64,000 nucleotides of DNA from assembly GCA_015295835.1 (NCBI GenBank), contig DVEG01000027.1, positions 1 to 64,000 on the forward strand, in the 5' to 3' direction. Both the position numbers and the translations under genes were made by a program. This document shows positions 1-8,618 of the stretch, in pieces. The notes beneath the pieces were generated by a model that saw nothing but the letters and a program-made list of their open reading frames with translations, searched no databases and was not told the DNA's origin. Positions within the stretch are counted from its first letter, which is position 1, and every line of letters begins with the position of its first letter. Origin of the DNA: Oscillatoriaceae cyanobacterium M7585_C2015_266. GTDB lineage: Bacteria > Cyanobacteriota > Cyanobacteriia > Cyanobacteriales > Oscillatoriaceae.

Positions 1-199
1 AATAATTAAGCTAATAAAGCATCTTTTGTGGCATTATGTCAATAAGTCGATAAAACTAGTTTTGGAGAGGGCTGGCGGCTGGAGTGGCAACGAACTTCTT
101 GAAGCTGGTGGGAAGGATAATCATTTCATAGGTGCGAGCGCGGCACGAAGCGATCGCTCTTCAGTGAAGGAGGTAAATCAATAACCAGTTGACCTCCGG

Positions 200-516
200 A
201 CTCAGGTTGTGTTTGCCAGCACTCGCCTACTTTATGGCAAGCCTAATTATCTTCCAGTAGATGAAAAGCAGCCGATTCATCCGGTAGACGTGAATGGGAT
301 TAATAAACTAGCTAGAGAATGGTATCATATCCTCTATAATCCTCTATAGTAATATTTACGGAATCTGCTTGCGCTACCTATGGCCCAGGAATGCGAATTA
401 AAGATACTAGGCAAACTTTTCTGGGTCTTTGGATTCGTCAAATTTTAGAGGGCCAGCCCATCAAAGTATTTGGCGATGGTCAGCAATTAACAGATAAAAT
501 TCAATTTTAACCCAAT
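200..516 (+). pseudogene. NAD-dependent epimerase/dehydratase remnant (SDR), middle part
   Basis: Conceptual translation gives the central part of an extended short-chain dehydrogenase acting on nucleotide sugars: a stretch reading FASTRLLYGKPNYLPVDE, then NGINKLAREWYH (the N-K..E-W region after the catalytic Tyr), then after a break TYGPGMRIKDTR and GLWIRQILEGQPIKVFGDGQ. There is no start codon and no Rossmann N-terminus. An imperfect tandem duplication of about ten bases (cctctataat/cctctatagt, near 331-350) breaks the frame and creates a stop. The C-terminal part is replaced by an unrelated run ending at about 516. It is a dead fragment of a surface-glycan gene. Confidence 0.7.
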
Positions 517-522
517 TTAACT

Positions 523-1200
523 ATGGCAACTTTTCCACAACTAAAACAAATTAAGCATATTAGTCCTGAGCCTCATTACCCTAATAAGATGGTGATACAT
601 ACCACTGACACCCATGGATTGTATTATTTATTCATAGTAATTGACGGAGCGATTTGGTTGCTTAGCAAAGATCGTAGTCTTTCAGAAGTAGATATTATTC
701 TTCACCCAGTGTCTTTAAAAGCGGAAGTAAGGAGGCTACTGAAAAATGCTCGTAAATTTTTTGCGGCGAAATTTTCAAGGGTAAAAACTGAAACTACTTC
801 CCAAAATAGAGATGAAGTATCATTAGAACGGCGCATTTATGAGTTTCGAGAAAGAGTGACTCTGGAAACATCCTTGGGCAGGATTTCAGTTTATATATCT
901 CCTAAACCTTTTGTAGGCAATATTTTATGTTGGTTTCGCAGCTTTTGGCAAGCAATTCAATCTTGGAAACAGTGCCATATTAATGGATATCTAGTATTCC
1001 AAAATCTCCTTTCTCTTAGATATAGAGAGGTACTTATTGGTGATTTGATTGCTTCAACAGTGCTGCGTAGCAATCCCAAATGTGGTGGATCTTTATCAGC
1101 TTGCTCAAAAATATATTTATTTTCTGTTCTCCTGAATGGAATTTTTATTAGTGATTATATTTGGCATGAGATAAGCGAAGATCTGGCAAATCATTGTTAA
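523..1200 (+). CDS. Glycan-biosynthesis-type protein, N-terminal half of a frameshifted gene
   Basis: This 225-residue ORF has no domain I can name on its own. Its last residues (ISEDLANHC) run straight into the next ORF, which starts by TTG at 1194 in another frame with LLIVSEHTYLHSIYKRV. Proteins of the capsule/polysaccharide-synthesis type often have a D-L-(V/I)-I-x-S-(D/E)-H-x-Y segment here, so the two ORFs most likely represent one gene of about 555 codons split by a single frameshift. Base composition is low in GC compared with the housekeeping genes further right. No ribosome binding site is evident before the ATG. Alternative: two translationally coupled proteins overlapping by seven bases. 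Confidence 0.5.
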   Translation: MATFPQLKQIKHISPEPHYPNKMVIHTTDTHGLYYLFIVIDGAIWLLSKDRSLSEVDIILHPVSLKAEVRRLLKNARKFFAAKFSRVKTETTSQNRDEVSLERRIYEFRERVTLETSLGRISVYISPKPFVGNILCWFRSFWQAIQSWKQCHINGYLVFQNLLSLRYREVLIGDLIASTVLRSNPKCGGSLSACSKIYLFSVLLNGIFISDYIWHEISEDLANHC

Positions 1201-2201
1201 TAGTTTCTGAACACACTTATTTACATTCTATTTATAAACGGGTGTTGCATCATCGAGGGGCAAAGGTACTAGATTATCATTATTATGCCACTGACTTTAA
1301 ATTAATTGAACCAAATGAACCTTTACAAAACCCTCAAATAGCTCAAAAGAAAGATATTCAATTATCAGCATTTGATAGAGCTAGAGCAATCACCTATCTT
1401 CATGAACGCATATATGCGCCCCATAAACATTTATGGTATATGACTCAAGGTTACAATCGTACTGATAATCAACTATTAAATACGGAAGATAAGAGAATTG
1501 AGATTCTACCCGATAAACTTTATGCTGTAGTCTTTTTGCATAGCTTTGATGAGGCTCAGTATTTTTATGGGGTGGATGATTTTGATGATATTTATCATTG
1601 GACTATATTTACAATTGACAATTTATTAGCAAATCCCAATATTGAAAAAGTTTTTGTCAAGCTACATCCTAATGTAGATTATGAATCGTATCCTGGAGAT
1701 AAGATAGCCTATGAAAGACTAGTACATCGTTATGCTAATCAACTAAAATTGGATTGGTTGCGAAAAGATTGTAGTCCTCTTAGTTTGTCAACTTCTGGTT
1801 GTTTTGTAGGAATTACTCATCATGGTAGCATTGCTGAAGAATTGACATTTCTTGGCATTCCTGTGATTGCTTCCACTTTTGCCCCTTGGGGAAAAGCTTA
1901 TGCATTTGTCCACACATGGGAAAATCTTGATAATTATAAATCCTTACTTCAAAGCCTTGCGTTAGAGACCTGGACAAAGCCTTCAGAAGCAATGCTTGAG
2001 GAACTTTATAAGTACGTTGTTGAATATCGCCTTAATGCATTTCCTGTCAATAAAAAATTTGCTTGGATGAAATTTGCAGAATTCTTAAATTGTGAAATTA
2101 ACAGCTTAGAATTTTTGAGGCTCGAATATGAGTTGGCTTGTGATGATCCTAGGCTAATAAACTTCCTGAATTATCTCGTCTTGGAGAAGCAAAGAAAGTA
2201 G
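1194..2201 (+). CDS. Capsule/polysaccharide-synthesis-like protein, C-terminal half
   Basis: This 335-residue ORF uses a TTG start inside the end of the previous ORF. It contains VFVKLHPNVDYESYPGD near residues 150-170 and CFVGITHHGSIAEELTFLGIPVIAS near residues 203-228. A phosphate-binding-like G-I-T-H-H-G-S-x-A-E-E followed by a G-I-P-V-I-A strand is the sugar-nucleotide-binding layout of GT-B enzymes and capsular polysaccharide synthesis proteins. The gene is AT-rich and is flanked on both sides by dead sugar-epimerase pieces, consistent with a decaying exopolysaccharide cluster. With the upstream ORF it probably forms one frameshifted gene and may not make functional protein. Confidence 0.55.
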   Translation: MLIVSEHTYLHSIYKRVLHHRGAKVLDYHYYATDFKLIEPNEPLQNPQIAQKKDIQLSAFDRARAITYLHERIYAPHKHLWYMTQGYNRTDNQLLNTEDKRIEILPDKLYAVVFLHSFDEAQYFYGVDDFDDIYHWTIFTIDNLLANPNIEKVFVKLHPNVDYESYPGDKIAYERLVHRYANQLKLDWLRKDCSPLSLSTSGCFVGITHHGSIAEELTFLGIPVIASTFAPWGKAYAFVHTWENLDNYKSLLQSLALETWTKPSEAMLEELYKYVVEYRLNAFPVNKKFAWMKFAEFLNCEINSLEFLRLEYELACDDPRLINFLNYLVLEKQRK

Positions 2202-2280
2202 AGACAGTCCGACCTGGGATTATGCAAAAGAATTTATTTCAGGGTATTTTTCGGGTCTATTACTATACCAATTAGCCTAA

Positions 2281-2810
2281 GAAACATCATTAGAAATAGT
2301 CATTCTTAGATTTCCTTTAATCTACGGTTCTGGTGTCAAGGCAAATTTCTTGAAATTAATTGAATTAGTAAGAAAGGGCATTCCTTTACCCTTTGGACTG
2401 GTGAATAACCGCCGCAGTTTAGTCTATGTGGGAAACCTGGTAGATGCGATTATCACCTGTCTTTCCCATGCCAACGCCAAAAATCAAACTTTTCTCATCA
2501 GCGACGGAGAAGACCTTTCTACCCCTGACCTCATCCGCAAGATAGCTTACTATTTAAACTGTCCCTGCAATCTGCTGCCCGTCCATCCCACCTAGCTTAC
2601 TGAAAGTCGCAGGTAATCTCGGAGATATGGCAGAAAAGCTCCTGGGGCGATCGCGAAGCGGTGCGGATGCACTATCGCTCCCCCTCAACACCCCCACCAT
2701 CGCAAGCCTCCAAGGTTCTCTCGTGGTGCAGCAAAATCCGTAACACCCTAAACTGGCAGCCACCGTTTATCATAAATGAGGAGCTCCAGCAAACGCTTGC
2801 ACCATAACTC
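2281..2810 (+). pseudogene. Second NAD-dependent epimerase remnant, C-terminal half
   Basis: Reading from 2281 gives VILRFPLIYGSGVKANFLK, then RKGIPLPFGLVNNRRSLVYV and NLVDAIITCL, the substrate-binding half of a UDP-glucose 4-epimerase-like SDR. A stop (TAA) lies directly before it, so there is no N-terminus. The frame breaks near 2590 and continues as LLKVAGNLGDMAEKLLG, then after a GC-rich insert with a HIP1 site (about 2649-2680) as LPLNTPTIASLQGSLVV, and near 2740-2800 as IRNTLNWQPPFIINEELQQT, the usual SDR end. Several frameshifts make it dead. It is a different SDR family member from the remnant at 200-516. Confidence 0.7.
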
Positions 2811-3255
2811 CCCTAAAAGTGCGATCGCCTGTACGCCGCGAACCTTCGCCTACAAGAAGACAAAGCCTATCCCCATGATGCAGCCCAAAGGAATTTAGAC
2901 TTTTTCCCCGCAGCTTAGAAGAAAGCTAAAGCTTCTTTCTCAAGACTTTTCACAATCTTGCTCTAGCTAAGGTTATAATTATTTAATTAAATTTTAAATT
3001 GTTCATATGCTATTATCATATGGGTTTTGATTTCCGAGAATTTCGTCAAGAACTAAGCCGCAAGCTGAACATAGAAAAAATCATTTCATAGGAGCGCCTG
3101 ATGCGCGCTAATGTCAATACCCTGTTTTGTGGGCGCTTGGGTTTGTGCAGTGCCAAGTGAAACCTAGACAGTTTCCACCCTCCCTAGAAGGCACCCAAGA
3201 AATGAACCAAGTGTTACAAGTGTTAATAGTGTGCGATCGCTTTCGAGATGCCGTT
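2811..3255. other. Intergenic, decayed sequence
   Basis: No intact gene. HIP1 sites occur near 2820 and 3235. A short open stretch near 3019 (MGFDFREFRQELSRKLNIEK) stops after about 20 codons and looks like a leftover fragment. The right end probably contains the unrecognisable C-terminus of the DsrE pseudogene on the minus strand. Confidence 0.4.
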
Positions 3256-3659
3256 TTAGACAGCCAAAACCATTACCTTACCTCCAACTGCGACAAAATC
3301 ATCATACATTTGAACCAAGGTCATCAGACTATTACCCCAGCGCCAATCTAAGGGTTGATTTCTAGAAGCAATTCTCACCCCTTCCAAAGTTAAAACCAGC
3401 ATCACCTGAGCGCCCCGTTTTTGCAGGTTTGTGCCTAATTTCACAAAGCCATGAAAGCCGCGTGCAAATCATCAGTGCTATGAGTCAGGTGAATAATGAT
3501 ATTTTGCCCCTCACCCTGTGCAACTGAAGTCTGATCTTGAGCCAAGACGGTGCGAGAAAAGTTGACGAATGGTTCTACCACCACTGCTAAAATAAGTGTA
3601 GCGCTCGCTCCAGATGCATCTTTCTCATAAAACCTCCCTGAAAATGCCATTAGAGACAA
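3256..3659 (-). pseudogene. DsrE-family protein, frameshifted
   Basis: Two minus-strand ORFs join into one protein. The first (3659 to 3441) has a hydrophobic segment ending TVLAQDQ, then NIIIHLTHSTDDLHAAFMAL. A two-base insertion near 3443 (TTGTGAAA where TTGAAA is expected) shifts the frame, and the second ORF (3444 to 3256) continues KLGTNLQKRGAQVMLVLTLE, QPLDWRWG and YDDFVAVGGKVMV. I-V-I-H-L-T-H-S-T-D-D-x-H and the F-V-A-x-G-G-K-V element match DsrE/F-like proteins as found in cyanobacteria, here with an N-terminal export signal. The expected C-P-x-C-A tail after GGKVMV is gone. Confidence 0.65.
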
Positions 3660-3909
3660 AAATAACCAAAAAATCTTGATTATTTAAGTAACGGTTCACC
3701 AATTTGCTCCGATACAACCATCTTCTCAACCGGAGCTGGGCCACGGCCCGAAACATCCCAAATCGGCAGTAAACCAAGGGTGATGATAAAAAGGTTGAAC
3801 CAATGATAAGGCATCTGGAAACCATAGGAGACATGCGATCGCTTTGCTAAGCACGGTTCAGCCGCCTTGAGATGTCGCTAAAATCTACAGCCTTACAAGC
3901 AGAGCTAGA

Positions 3910-4265
3910 TCATATTTTCTTCTTTTCCGCTGTCAGGCAATCAAACAGCAGTTCAACTTGTGTATCATTAACCTGTTGAGCCTTGAATTGATAAATTAGT
4001 CCTAGAATTTCAAGAGAATGAGCTAAATCTTTTTTAAGGCGTTTATCTTTATTTTTTTGCTAATGATTGACCACACTGGCAACGGAATTTTCAAAAGTTA
4101 TAGCTTGAAAGTTTGCTTTAGTAAAAGTAAAAGCTGCATGATGCTAGATTTGCCCGAACTATTGGCACCGGCAAGGATGGTGAGCGGAGGTATTTCAATA
4201 TTATACTCTTTGTATAGAGAATTGTAGCCATGCTTTTTTATTTTAGAAGAAGTAGGTTTGGGCAT
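3910..4265 (-). pseudogene. AAA-type ATPase fragment (Walker A only)
   Basis: The minus strand from an ATG at 4265 reads MPKPTSSKIKKHGYNSLYKE, then IPPLTILAGANSSGKSSIMQ, which is a good Walker A box (G-A-N-S-S-G-K-S-S) of the SMC/AAA_21-like ATPases. An in-frame stop follows after about 68 codons, and coding-like sequence resumes as KRLKKDLAHSLEILGLIYQF to a stop at 3910. Walker B and the rest of the ATPase are absent, so this is a deletion remnant. Confidence 0.6.
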
Positions 4266-4341
4266 GAGATTCGGGTTAGATTTGTGCTAAAGAATGGAGA
4301 TAATATCATAAAATTATTATTTGTTGTATTAAGAAAGATAA

Positions 4342-5940
4342 ATGGCGATTGCAATTGATTTTGGGACGAGCAACACCGTCATAGCTCGTTGGAACCCAGC
4401 AACTCAACAAGCAGAAACCTTAAAACTACCTAATTTAAGCGTACAACAGGGGCAGAATCCGCCCTTAATTCCCAGTTTAGTTTATGTTAAAGACGCCGCC
4501 AAGGGCCAAGTAGTAATAGGCCAGCTTGTACGCGACAAAGGGCTTGACTTAAAAAACGATCCACGATTTTTCCACAGTTTCAAGCGGGGGATTGGCACAA
4601 ACATTCAAGGATTTCTCCCTGAAATCGACGGTAGAATAGTCAGTTTCGAGCTAGTGGGGCAGTGGTTTCTAACTCAAATAATTGAAACAATTAAAAAAAT
4701 ACCCTTACCATTAGATTCTTTAACGCTAACCGTGCCGGTAGATAGTTTTGAAGTATACCGCCACTGGCTAGGGCAAGTATGTCAATCGCTACAAGTTGAA
4801 AAGGTAAGAATACTCGACGAACCGACTGCTGCAGCTTTGGGTTACGGGCTGGCTGAGCGAGAAATTTTGCTAGTGATTGACTTTGGAGGCGGCACCCTAG
4901 ATTTATCCTTAGTAAGATTAGATACAAGTACAGGTTCGAATAAAAAGCCGCTGGGATTTATTCTCAAATGGGGGGAGAAAAATCTAGGAGAAAGTTCATC
5001 TCAGAAAGCAAAAGTAGCCCGTGTACTGGCAAAAGTTGGTCAAAATATAGGGGGTACAGATATAGACAACTGGCTAGTAGATTATTTTGCGGCAACTCAA
5101 GGGGTGGCGAAAACTCCCCTAACAGCGCGATTGGCAGAGCGGCTAAAAATTCAACTGTCTTTGCAGCAGCAGGCGAGCGAGGTTTACTTTAATGATGAAA
5201 CATTGGAGAGTTATGAATTGCAAATGGAGCGCGCTCGCTTTGAAGAAATCCTAAAAGAACACAAGTTTTTTGACAATCTCGACGAAGCGATGAGGCAAGT
5301 ATTACAGCAAGCACGACGCAATGGTATAGAAGTTTCTGACATTGATGCAGTTTTATTAGTAGGGGGCACGGTACAAATACCAGCAGTTCAAGGGTGGGTG
5401 AAACAGTATTTTGAGGCTAATAAAATTCGCTGTGAGAAACCGTTTGAAGCGATCGCGCAAGGTGCTCTACAGCTCAGTCAAGGTATCGAAATCAAAGATT
5501 TCCTCTATCATAGTTACGGTATTCGCTACTGGAATCGCCGCGAAAATTGCCACAGTTGGCATCCGATAATCAAAGCTGGGCAGCCCTACCCGATGAGGGA
5601 ACCGGTGGAATTAGTATTAGGAGCATCGATAGAAAATCAGCCGAGTATTGAATTGATTATCGGTGAATTGGGGGCAGATTCTGGCGGCACCGAAGTTTAT
5701 TTCGATGGCGAGCGTTTGGTAACGCGTAATTTGGCAGGAGGGCAAACTACAGTACAACCCCTCAATGATAAAGATGGCGCTCGCAGTATTGCGAAATTAA
5801 CGCCACCTGGGTATCCGGGGAGCGATCGCATAAAAGTTTTATTTCAAGTAGATGAGCAGCGTTTCCTACGGATTACCGTTGAAGACTTGCTGAGCAATAA
5901 AACCCTAATAGAAAATCAACCAGTGGTTCAGCTCAGTTAG
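4342..5940 (+). CDS. Hsp70 (DnaK-like) family protein
   Basis: This 532-residue cytosolic actin-fold ATPase begins with the phosphate-1 motif MAIAIDFGTSNTVIA. It has the connect and phosphate-2 regions RILDEPTAAALGYG and VIDFGGGTLDLS near residues 155-185, and the adenosine motif VLLVGGTVQIPAVQ near 340. A short beta-type substrate-binding segment follows, including EPVELVLGASIENQPSIELI. It is about 100 residues shorter than DnaK and lacks the helical lid, as in the short Hsp70-like proteins common in cyanobacteria. It is monocistronic, with a hairpin terminator after the stop. The client protein is unknown. Confidence 0.85.
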   Translation: MAIAIDFGTSNTVIARWNPATQQAETLKLPNLSVQQGQNPPLIPSLVYVKDAAKGQVVIGQLVRDKGLDLKNDPRFFHSFKRGIGTNIQGFLPEIDGRIVSFELVGQWFLTQIIETIKKIPLPLDSLTLTVPVDSFEVYRHWLGQVCQSLQVEKVRILDEPTAAALGYGLAEREILLVIDFGGGTLDLSLVRLDTSTGSNKKPLGFILKWGEKNLGESSSQKAKVARVLAKVGQNIGGTDIDNWLVDYFAATQGVAKTPLTARLAERLKIQLSLQQQASEVYFNDETLESYELQMERARFEEILKEHKFFDNLDEAMRQVLQQARRNGIEVSDIDAVLLVGGTVQIPAVQGWVKQYFEANKIRCEKPFEAIAQGALQLSQGIEIKDFLYHSYGIRYWNRRENCHSWHPIIKAGQPYPMREPVELVLGASIENQPSIELIIGELGADSGGTEVYFDGERLVTRNLAGGQTTVQPLNDKDGARSIAKLTPPGYPGSDRIKVLFQVDEQRFLRITVEDLLSNKTLIENQPVVQLS

Positions 5941-5962
5941 ATTAAAAAATTCGCCACAATAA

Positions 5963-5991
5963 AAACCCGGTTTATTGAACAAACCGGGTTT
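5963..5991 (+). terminator. Rho-independent terminator, AAACCCGGTTT hairpin
   Basis: An 11-bp perfect inverted repeat AAACCCGGTTT / AAACCGGGTTT with a 7-base loop stands 22 bases after the Hsp70 stop and is followed by CTT. The A-rich 5' side also makes it a terminator for the opposite strand, where the L,D-transpeptidase gene ends. A closely matching hairpin lies at 63911-63939. Confidence 0.75.
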
Positions 5992-6038
5992 CTTAGCTAT
6001 CACTCCCTGATAACAGAAAAATACTTGCGGAAAACTCG

Positions 6039-6617
6039 CTAATTATTGTGTACCACTACTGGTGTTCCTACATCTGCCCAATTAAACAGCCATTCGGCAT
6101 GATTAACAGCAACATTGGTGCAACCGTTACTGACTGGAGTGCCAAATTTGTTGTGCCAGTAAGCGCCGTGAATGGCATAGCCCCGATGGTAGTACATAGT
6201 AAAAGGCACGTCGGGAACATCGTAGCCAGGACCTTGCATCCGAGCAAAGCGGTGTTTAGATTGAATAGCATAGATACCAGTTGGGGTAGGAGTGGCTTTT
6301 TTGCCGCTAGAGATAACAACGGCATAAACAGCTTTATCTCCTTCCCAGGCAACAAGACGCTGATTTGCTAGATCAATTTCAATCCACCGCTGGTTAGATT
6401 CTTGCAACTGGAGCAGCTTTTTTGCAATTTGATCACGTTCGACTTCTGTGGGTGTTGTGGCTGCGAAAACGGGGAAATAGCAAGTACAGAAGATCAAAAG
6501 GGTTAACGATGCACCAGCCCAGAATGTGCCGGAGCGACGCAACCAAGAAGAATTTTTGTTACTTCTCACTGTTAACGCCTCCTGACTCTTGAAAGGTATA
6601 TATTCTAGCAGTTTCAT
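6039..6617 (-). CDS. L,D-transpeptidase (YkuD family)
   Basis: This 192-residue protein has a basic N-terminus and one hydrophobic export/anchor segment at about residues 29-52 (SGTFWAGASLTLLIFCTCYF), then a short helix and a YkuD domain from about residue 77 (WIEIDLANQRLVAWEGDKAV). The catalytic block is HGAYWHNKFGTPVSNGCTNV, containing the conserved His and the nucleophilic Cys of S-(N/H)-G-C. Enzymes of this family cross-link peptidoglycan through 3-3 bonds or attach proteins to it in the periplasm. The ATG lies 14 bases from the preceding minus-strand aldolase stop, so the two genes may share a transcript. Confidence 0.88.
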   Translation of the reverse strand: MKLLEYIPFKSQEALTVRSNKNSSWLRRSGTFWAGASLTLLIFCTCYFPVFAATTPTEVERDQIAKKLLQLQESNQRWIEIDLANQRLVAWEGDKAVYAVVISSGKKATPTPTGIYAIQSKHRFARMQGPGYDVPDVPFTMYYHRGYAIHGAYWHNKFGTPVSNGCTNVAVNHAEWLFNWADVGTPVVVHNN

Positions 6618-6631
6618 GTTAGGGAAATTAG

Positions 6632-7270
6632 CTAGAGTGTAGTTAGGCTGTGCATAAGGGTTTTAGCCCGTTGGGTGATTGCTTGCCAATTTTCATCAGC
6701 CACTAGCGCTTTGGGAAAGAGTTCTCCAGCCAAACCGACAGCGAGCGCGCCTGCAGATATAAATTCTTTTGCATTTTCTAGTGTCACTCCGCCTGTTGGA
6801 ATTAAGGGAATATCTCCCAGAGGACCTTGCAAATTTTTTATATAACTGACACCACCTACTGCCGAGATAGGAAAAACTTTGACGGCGCTGGCTCCTGCGT
6901 GCCAGGCGGTGACGATTTCCGTGGGAGAGAGCGCCCCCGGTATGATAGGTACGTTTGCCGCCACTGCGGCGCGAATCATTGCCACATCGGTATGGGGAGT
7001 AAACAGGAATTGAGCTCCTGCGGTAATGGCTTGCTGCAAGTCGTCGGTGGTTAACAGGGTACCGGTGCCGACAATACAGGCGGGCAGGGTTGTTTGCAAT
7101 TGGGCAATTAATTCTGGGGCGCCCTCGCTATTCCAAGTAATCTCGATTAACTGCATACCCCCTGCTGCTACTGAGCAAGCCATTTTGTAGCCTATTTCTA
7201 TTTGTGAGGCGCGGATTACTGCGATTGCGCGATATTTTTGCAGTAGCGTTAACCAATTACTTTTTTTCAC
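6632..7270 (-). CDS. eda: 2-dehydro-3-deoxy-6-phosphogluconate (KDPG) / 4-hydroxy-2-oxoglutarate aldolase
   Basis: This 212-residue TIM-barrel aldolase cleaves KDPG to pyruvate and glyceraldehyde 3-phosphate, the last step of the Entner-Doudoroff route. Visible motifs, in order: IAVIRA at the N-terminus, LIEITWNS (catalytic Glu), VGTGTLL, FLFTPHTD, AVKVFPIS with the Schiff-base Lys near residue 133, and PTGGV for phosphate binding. The length is usual for the family. It precedes the L,D-transpeptidase by 14 bases on the same strand, and no edd gene is in the window. Confidence 0.9.
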   Translation of the reverse strand: MKKSNWLTLLQKYRAIAVIRASQIEIGYKMACSVAAGGMQLIEITWNSEGAPELIAQLQTTLPACIVGTGTLLTTDDLQQAITAGAQFLFTPHTDVAMIRAAVAANVPIIPGALSPTEIVTAWHAGASAVKVFPISAVGGVSYIKNLQGPLGDIPLIPTGGVTLENAKEFISAGALAVGLAGELFPKALVADENWQAITQRAKTLMHSLTTL

Positions 7271-7350
7271 AGTTAACTGCTCGGAAATCTTTCTCTACAA
7301 AAAGGCACTCTGCTCTATTGCCAGTTGCATCGCCCGTCAATTAAGAAGGC

Positions 7351-7707
7351 TCAATATAAAGGGTAACGGCACTGTAGCGTTACTTGCTGGGAAACCGAGC
7401 CATTTTCATTGATGCATAGCCCTACCTGCTGGATGCTTCTGCCCCAGATGCTATTAACATTATTACAAATCCTGTCTCGTTTTTTAGAAAGGCGCTTTAA
7501 AACTGCTTGATTTGGGCAAAGAATTTGTAAAGTAGCAATGCCTTTTGTATAGTCTTCTTCGACGCGAAACAGGCAATCTCGCAAAATGGCGCGGATGCTG
7601 CTGTCAAATAGTTCGTGGAAACGTCGTAGTCTTCCGCTTAAGGTATCATCTTCTTCTGGAGGTGAGCCAAATGAGTAATCGTCGTCAAAATAGAAAGGAT
7701 TAATCAT
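7351..7707 (-). CDS. Conserved hypothetical protein
   Basis: I do not recognise a named domain. From the ATG at 7707 (MINPFYFDDDYSFG) the product is 118 residues with an acidic N-terminus, then an amphipathic region (RLRRFHELFDSSIRAILRDC) and a C-terminal part with alternating beta-like segments. The longer open frame from 7758 has a His-rich lead that looks non-coding, so I take the internal ATG. The protein is soluble, with no membrane segment. Neighbours on the same strand are the KDPG aldolase downstream and an XRE regulator upstream. Confidence 0.55.
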   Translation of the reverse strand: MINPFYFDDDYSFGSPPEEDDTLSGRLRRFHELFDSSIRAILRDCLFRVEEDYTKGIATLQILCPNQAVLKRLSKKRDRICNNVNSIWGRSIQQVGLCINENGSVSQQVTLQCRYPLY

Positions 7708-7800
7708 AGTTTGAAGCTGTGTATGGTGACTGTAGGAATTCAAGATGCATTTTAGCAAAAGATTTGCTGCTATTTTACTATAAAATGTGGTATTTTTTTT

Positions 7801-8046
7801 CTAGCGCCCGCTCTGCTCTGCGGCGCTTCCAATTGAACTATCTCCCTGCATTTCTAATAATTCATCCCAAGAGCAGTTGAAAGTTTTCTTCAGCCGACAA
7901 ACGGAATCTACATCTATTTTAGTCATCGACTGTTTAGCATAGCGTCGAATCGTGTTATAAGTAACACCGGATCGTCGGCTCAGTTCGTTCAGACTCCACC
8001 TGCGCGTTTCGCAAAGTTCTTTTACTTTTACTTTCAGTTGATACAT
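7801..8046 (-). CDS. XRE-family helix-turn-helix regulator
   Basis: The 81-residue product from the ATG at 8046 (MYQLKVKVKELCETRRWSLN) is essentially one Cro/C1-type HTH. Helix 2-3 reads SLNELSRRSGVTYNTIRRYA, and DVDSVCRLKKTFNCSWDELL is the typical C-terminal helix pair of XRE domains. It has a basic N-terminus and a short tail without an extra sensor domain. Small single-domain XRE proteins may act as autoregulators or toxin-antitoxin antitoxins, but I see no partner toxin gene next to it. The product is probably a cytosolic DNA-binding protein. Confidence 0.8.
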   Translation of the reverse strand: MYQLKVKVKELCETRRWSLNELSRRSGVTYNTIRRYAKQSMTKIDVDSVCRLKKTFNCSWDELLEMQGDSSIGSAAEQSGR

Positions 8047-8129
8047 GGCTTTTCGGTGCCCCCGCCAAGCGCGAAATTTTCTCAAATTATCTCTTGCTTA
8101 TTATATGCTAGGGTGATAATCTTGAATTG

Positions 8130-8512
8130 CTACTTTCAAAAGCGATGAGGGATGAAAAGATAGTTTAAAAATTGCCCAGCCGGTAGGATTGAGAGGCAAA
8201 ATAGATGCGCTCGCCTCAGGTTTTATACCTAATTCTTTTTGCAAAATTTTCGGCACTGCTGTTAAAGGTGTTTCTCCTGCTACCGCCCGCCTGGGAAATC
8301 CAAGACACGCCAGGGCGAAAACTGGGCAATGGCAATATCAACTTATCGCCCTAAGCCCGTACTCGTTTTGCAGGTGTTCTCCAATAAGCGGAGACCATTT
8401 TGTTTGCATTTCGAGAAATTTATCTAGCTTTTTCCAATTGCGATCGCTTATCTTCATATCAATTTACTATCCCAAATTCATCGATGGTATACTTCATATT
8501 TGGAAACGCTAG
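8130..8512 (-). pseudogene. Possible NUDIX hydrolase remnant
   Basis: Minus-strand translation gives KISDRNWKKLDKFLEMQTKW and SPLIGEHLQNEYGLRAIS, a stop, then CLGFPRRAVAGETPLTAVP followed by KILQKELGIKPEA and LNPTGWAIFKLSF. F-P-(G/R)-(G/R)-x-V-x-x-G-E-T-P followed by K-x-x-x-K-E-L-G-I resembles a NUDIX box, with the second Gly replaced by Arg and the usual R-E-x-x-E-E pattern degraded. At least one stop interrupts it and no clean start is seen. The assignment is by eye from a short motif. Confidence 0.4.
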
Positions 8513-8574
8513 CACGGTAAATAGCCGTTTGAGTATTTGAACCATGACAACTACCTTTACAGTGCAAAAATATA

Positions 8575-8597
8575 CCCGGTTGTTTGATGAAACCGGG
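8575..8597 (+). terminator. Hairpin terminator, CCCGGTT/AACCGGG
   Basis: A 7-bp stem (CCCGGTT / AACCGGG) with a 9-base loop is followed by CTTTTTTATTTTA. It lies between the NUDIX remnant and the end of the minus-strand radical-SAM gene and can act on both strands, since A/T runs flank it on both sides. It is related to the hairpins at 5963 and 63911. Confidence 0.7.
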
Positions 8598-8618
8598 CTT
8601 TTTTATTTTAACTTTTTC

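Noticed and set aside
3127-3351. A 74-residue plus-strand ORF
   Set aside because: It is the complement of the DsrE pseudogene, and the minus strand shows the recognisable protein.
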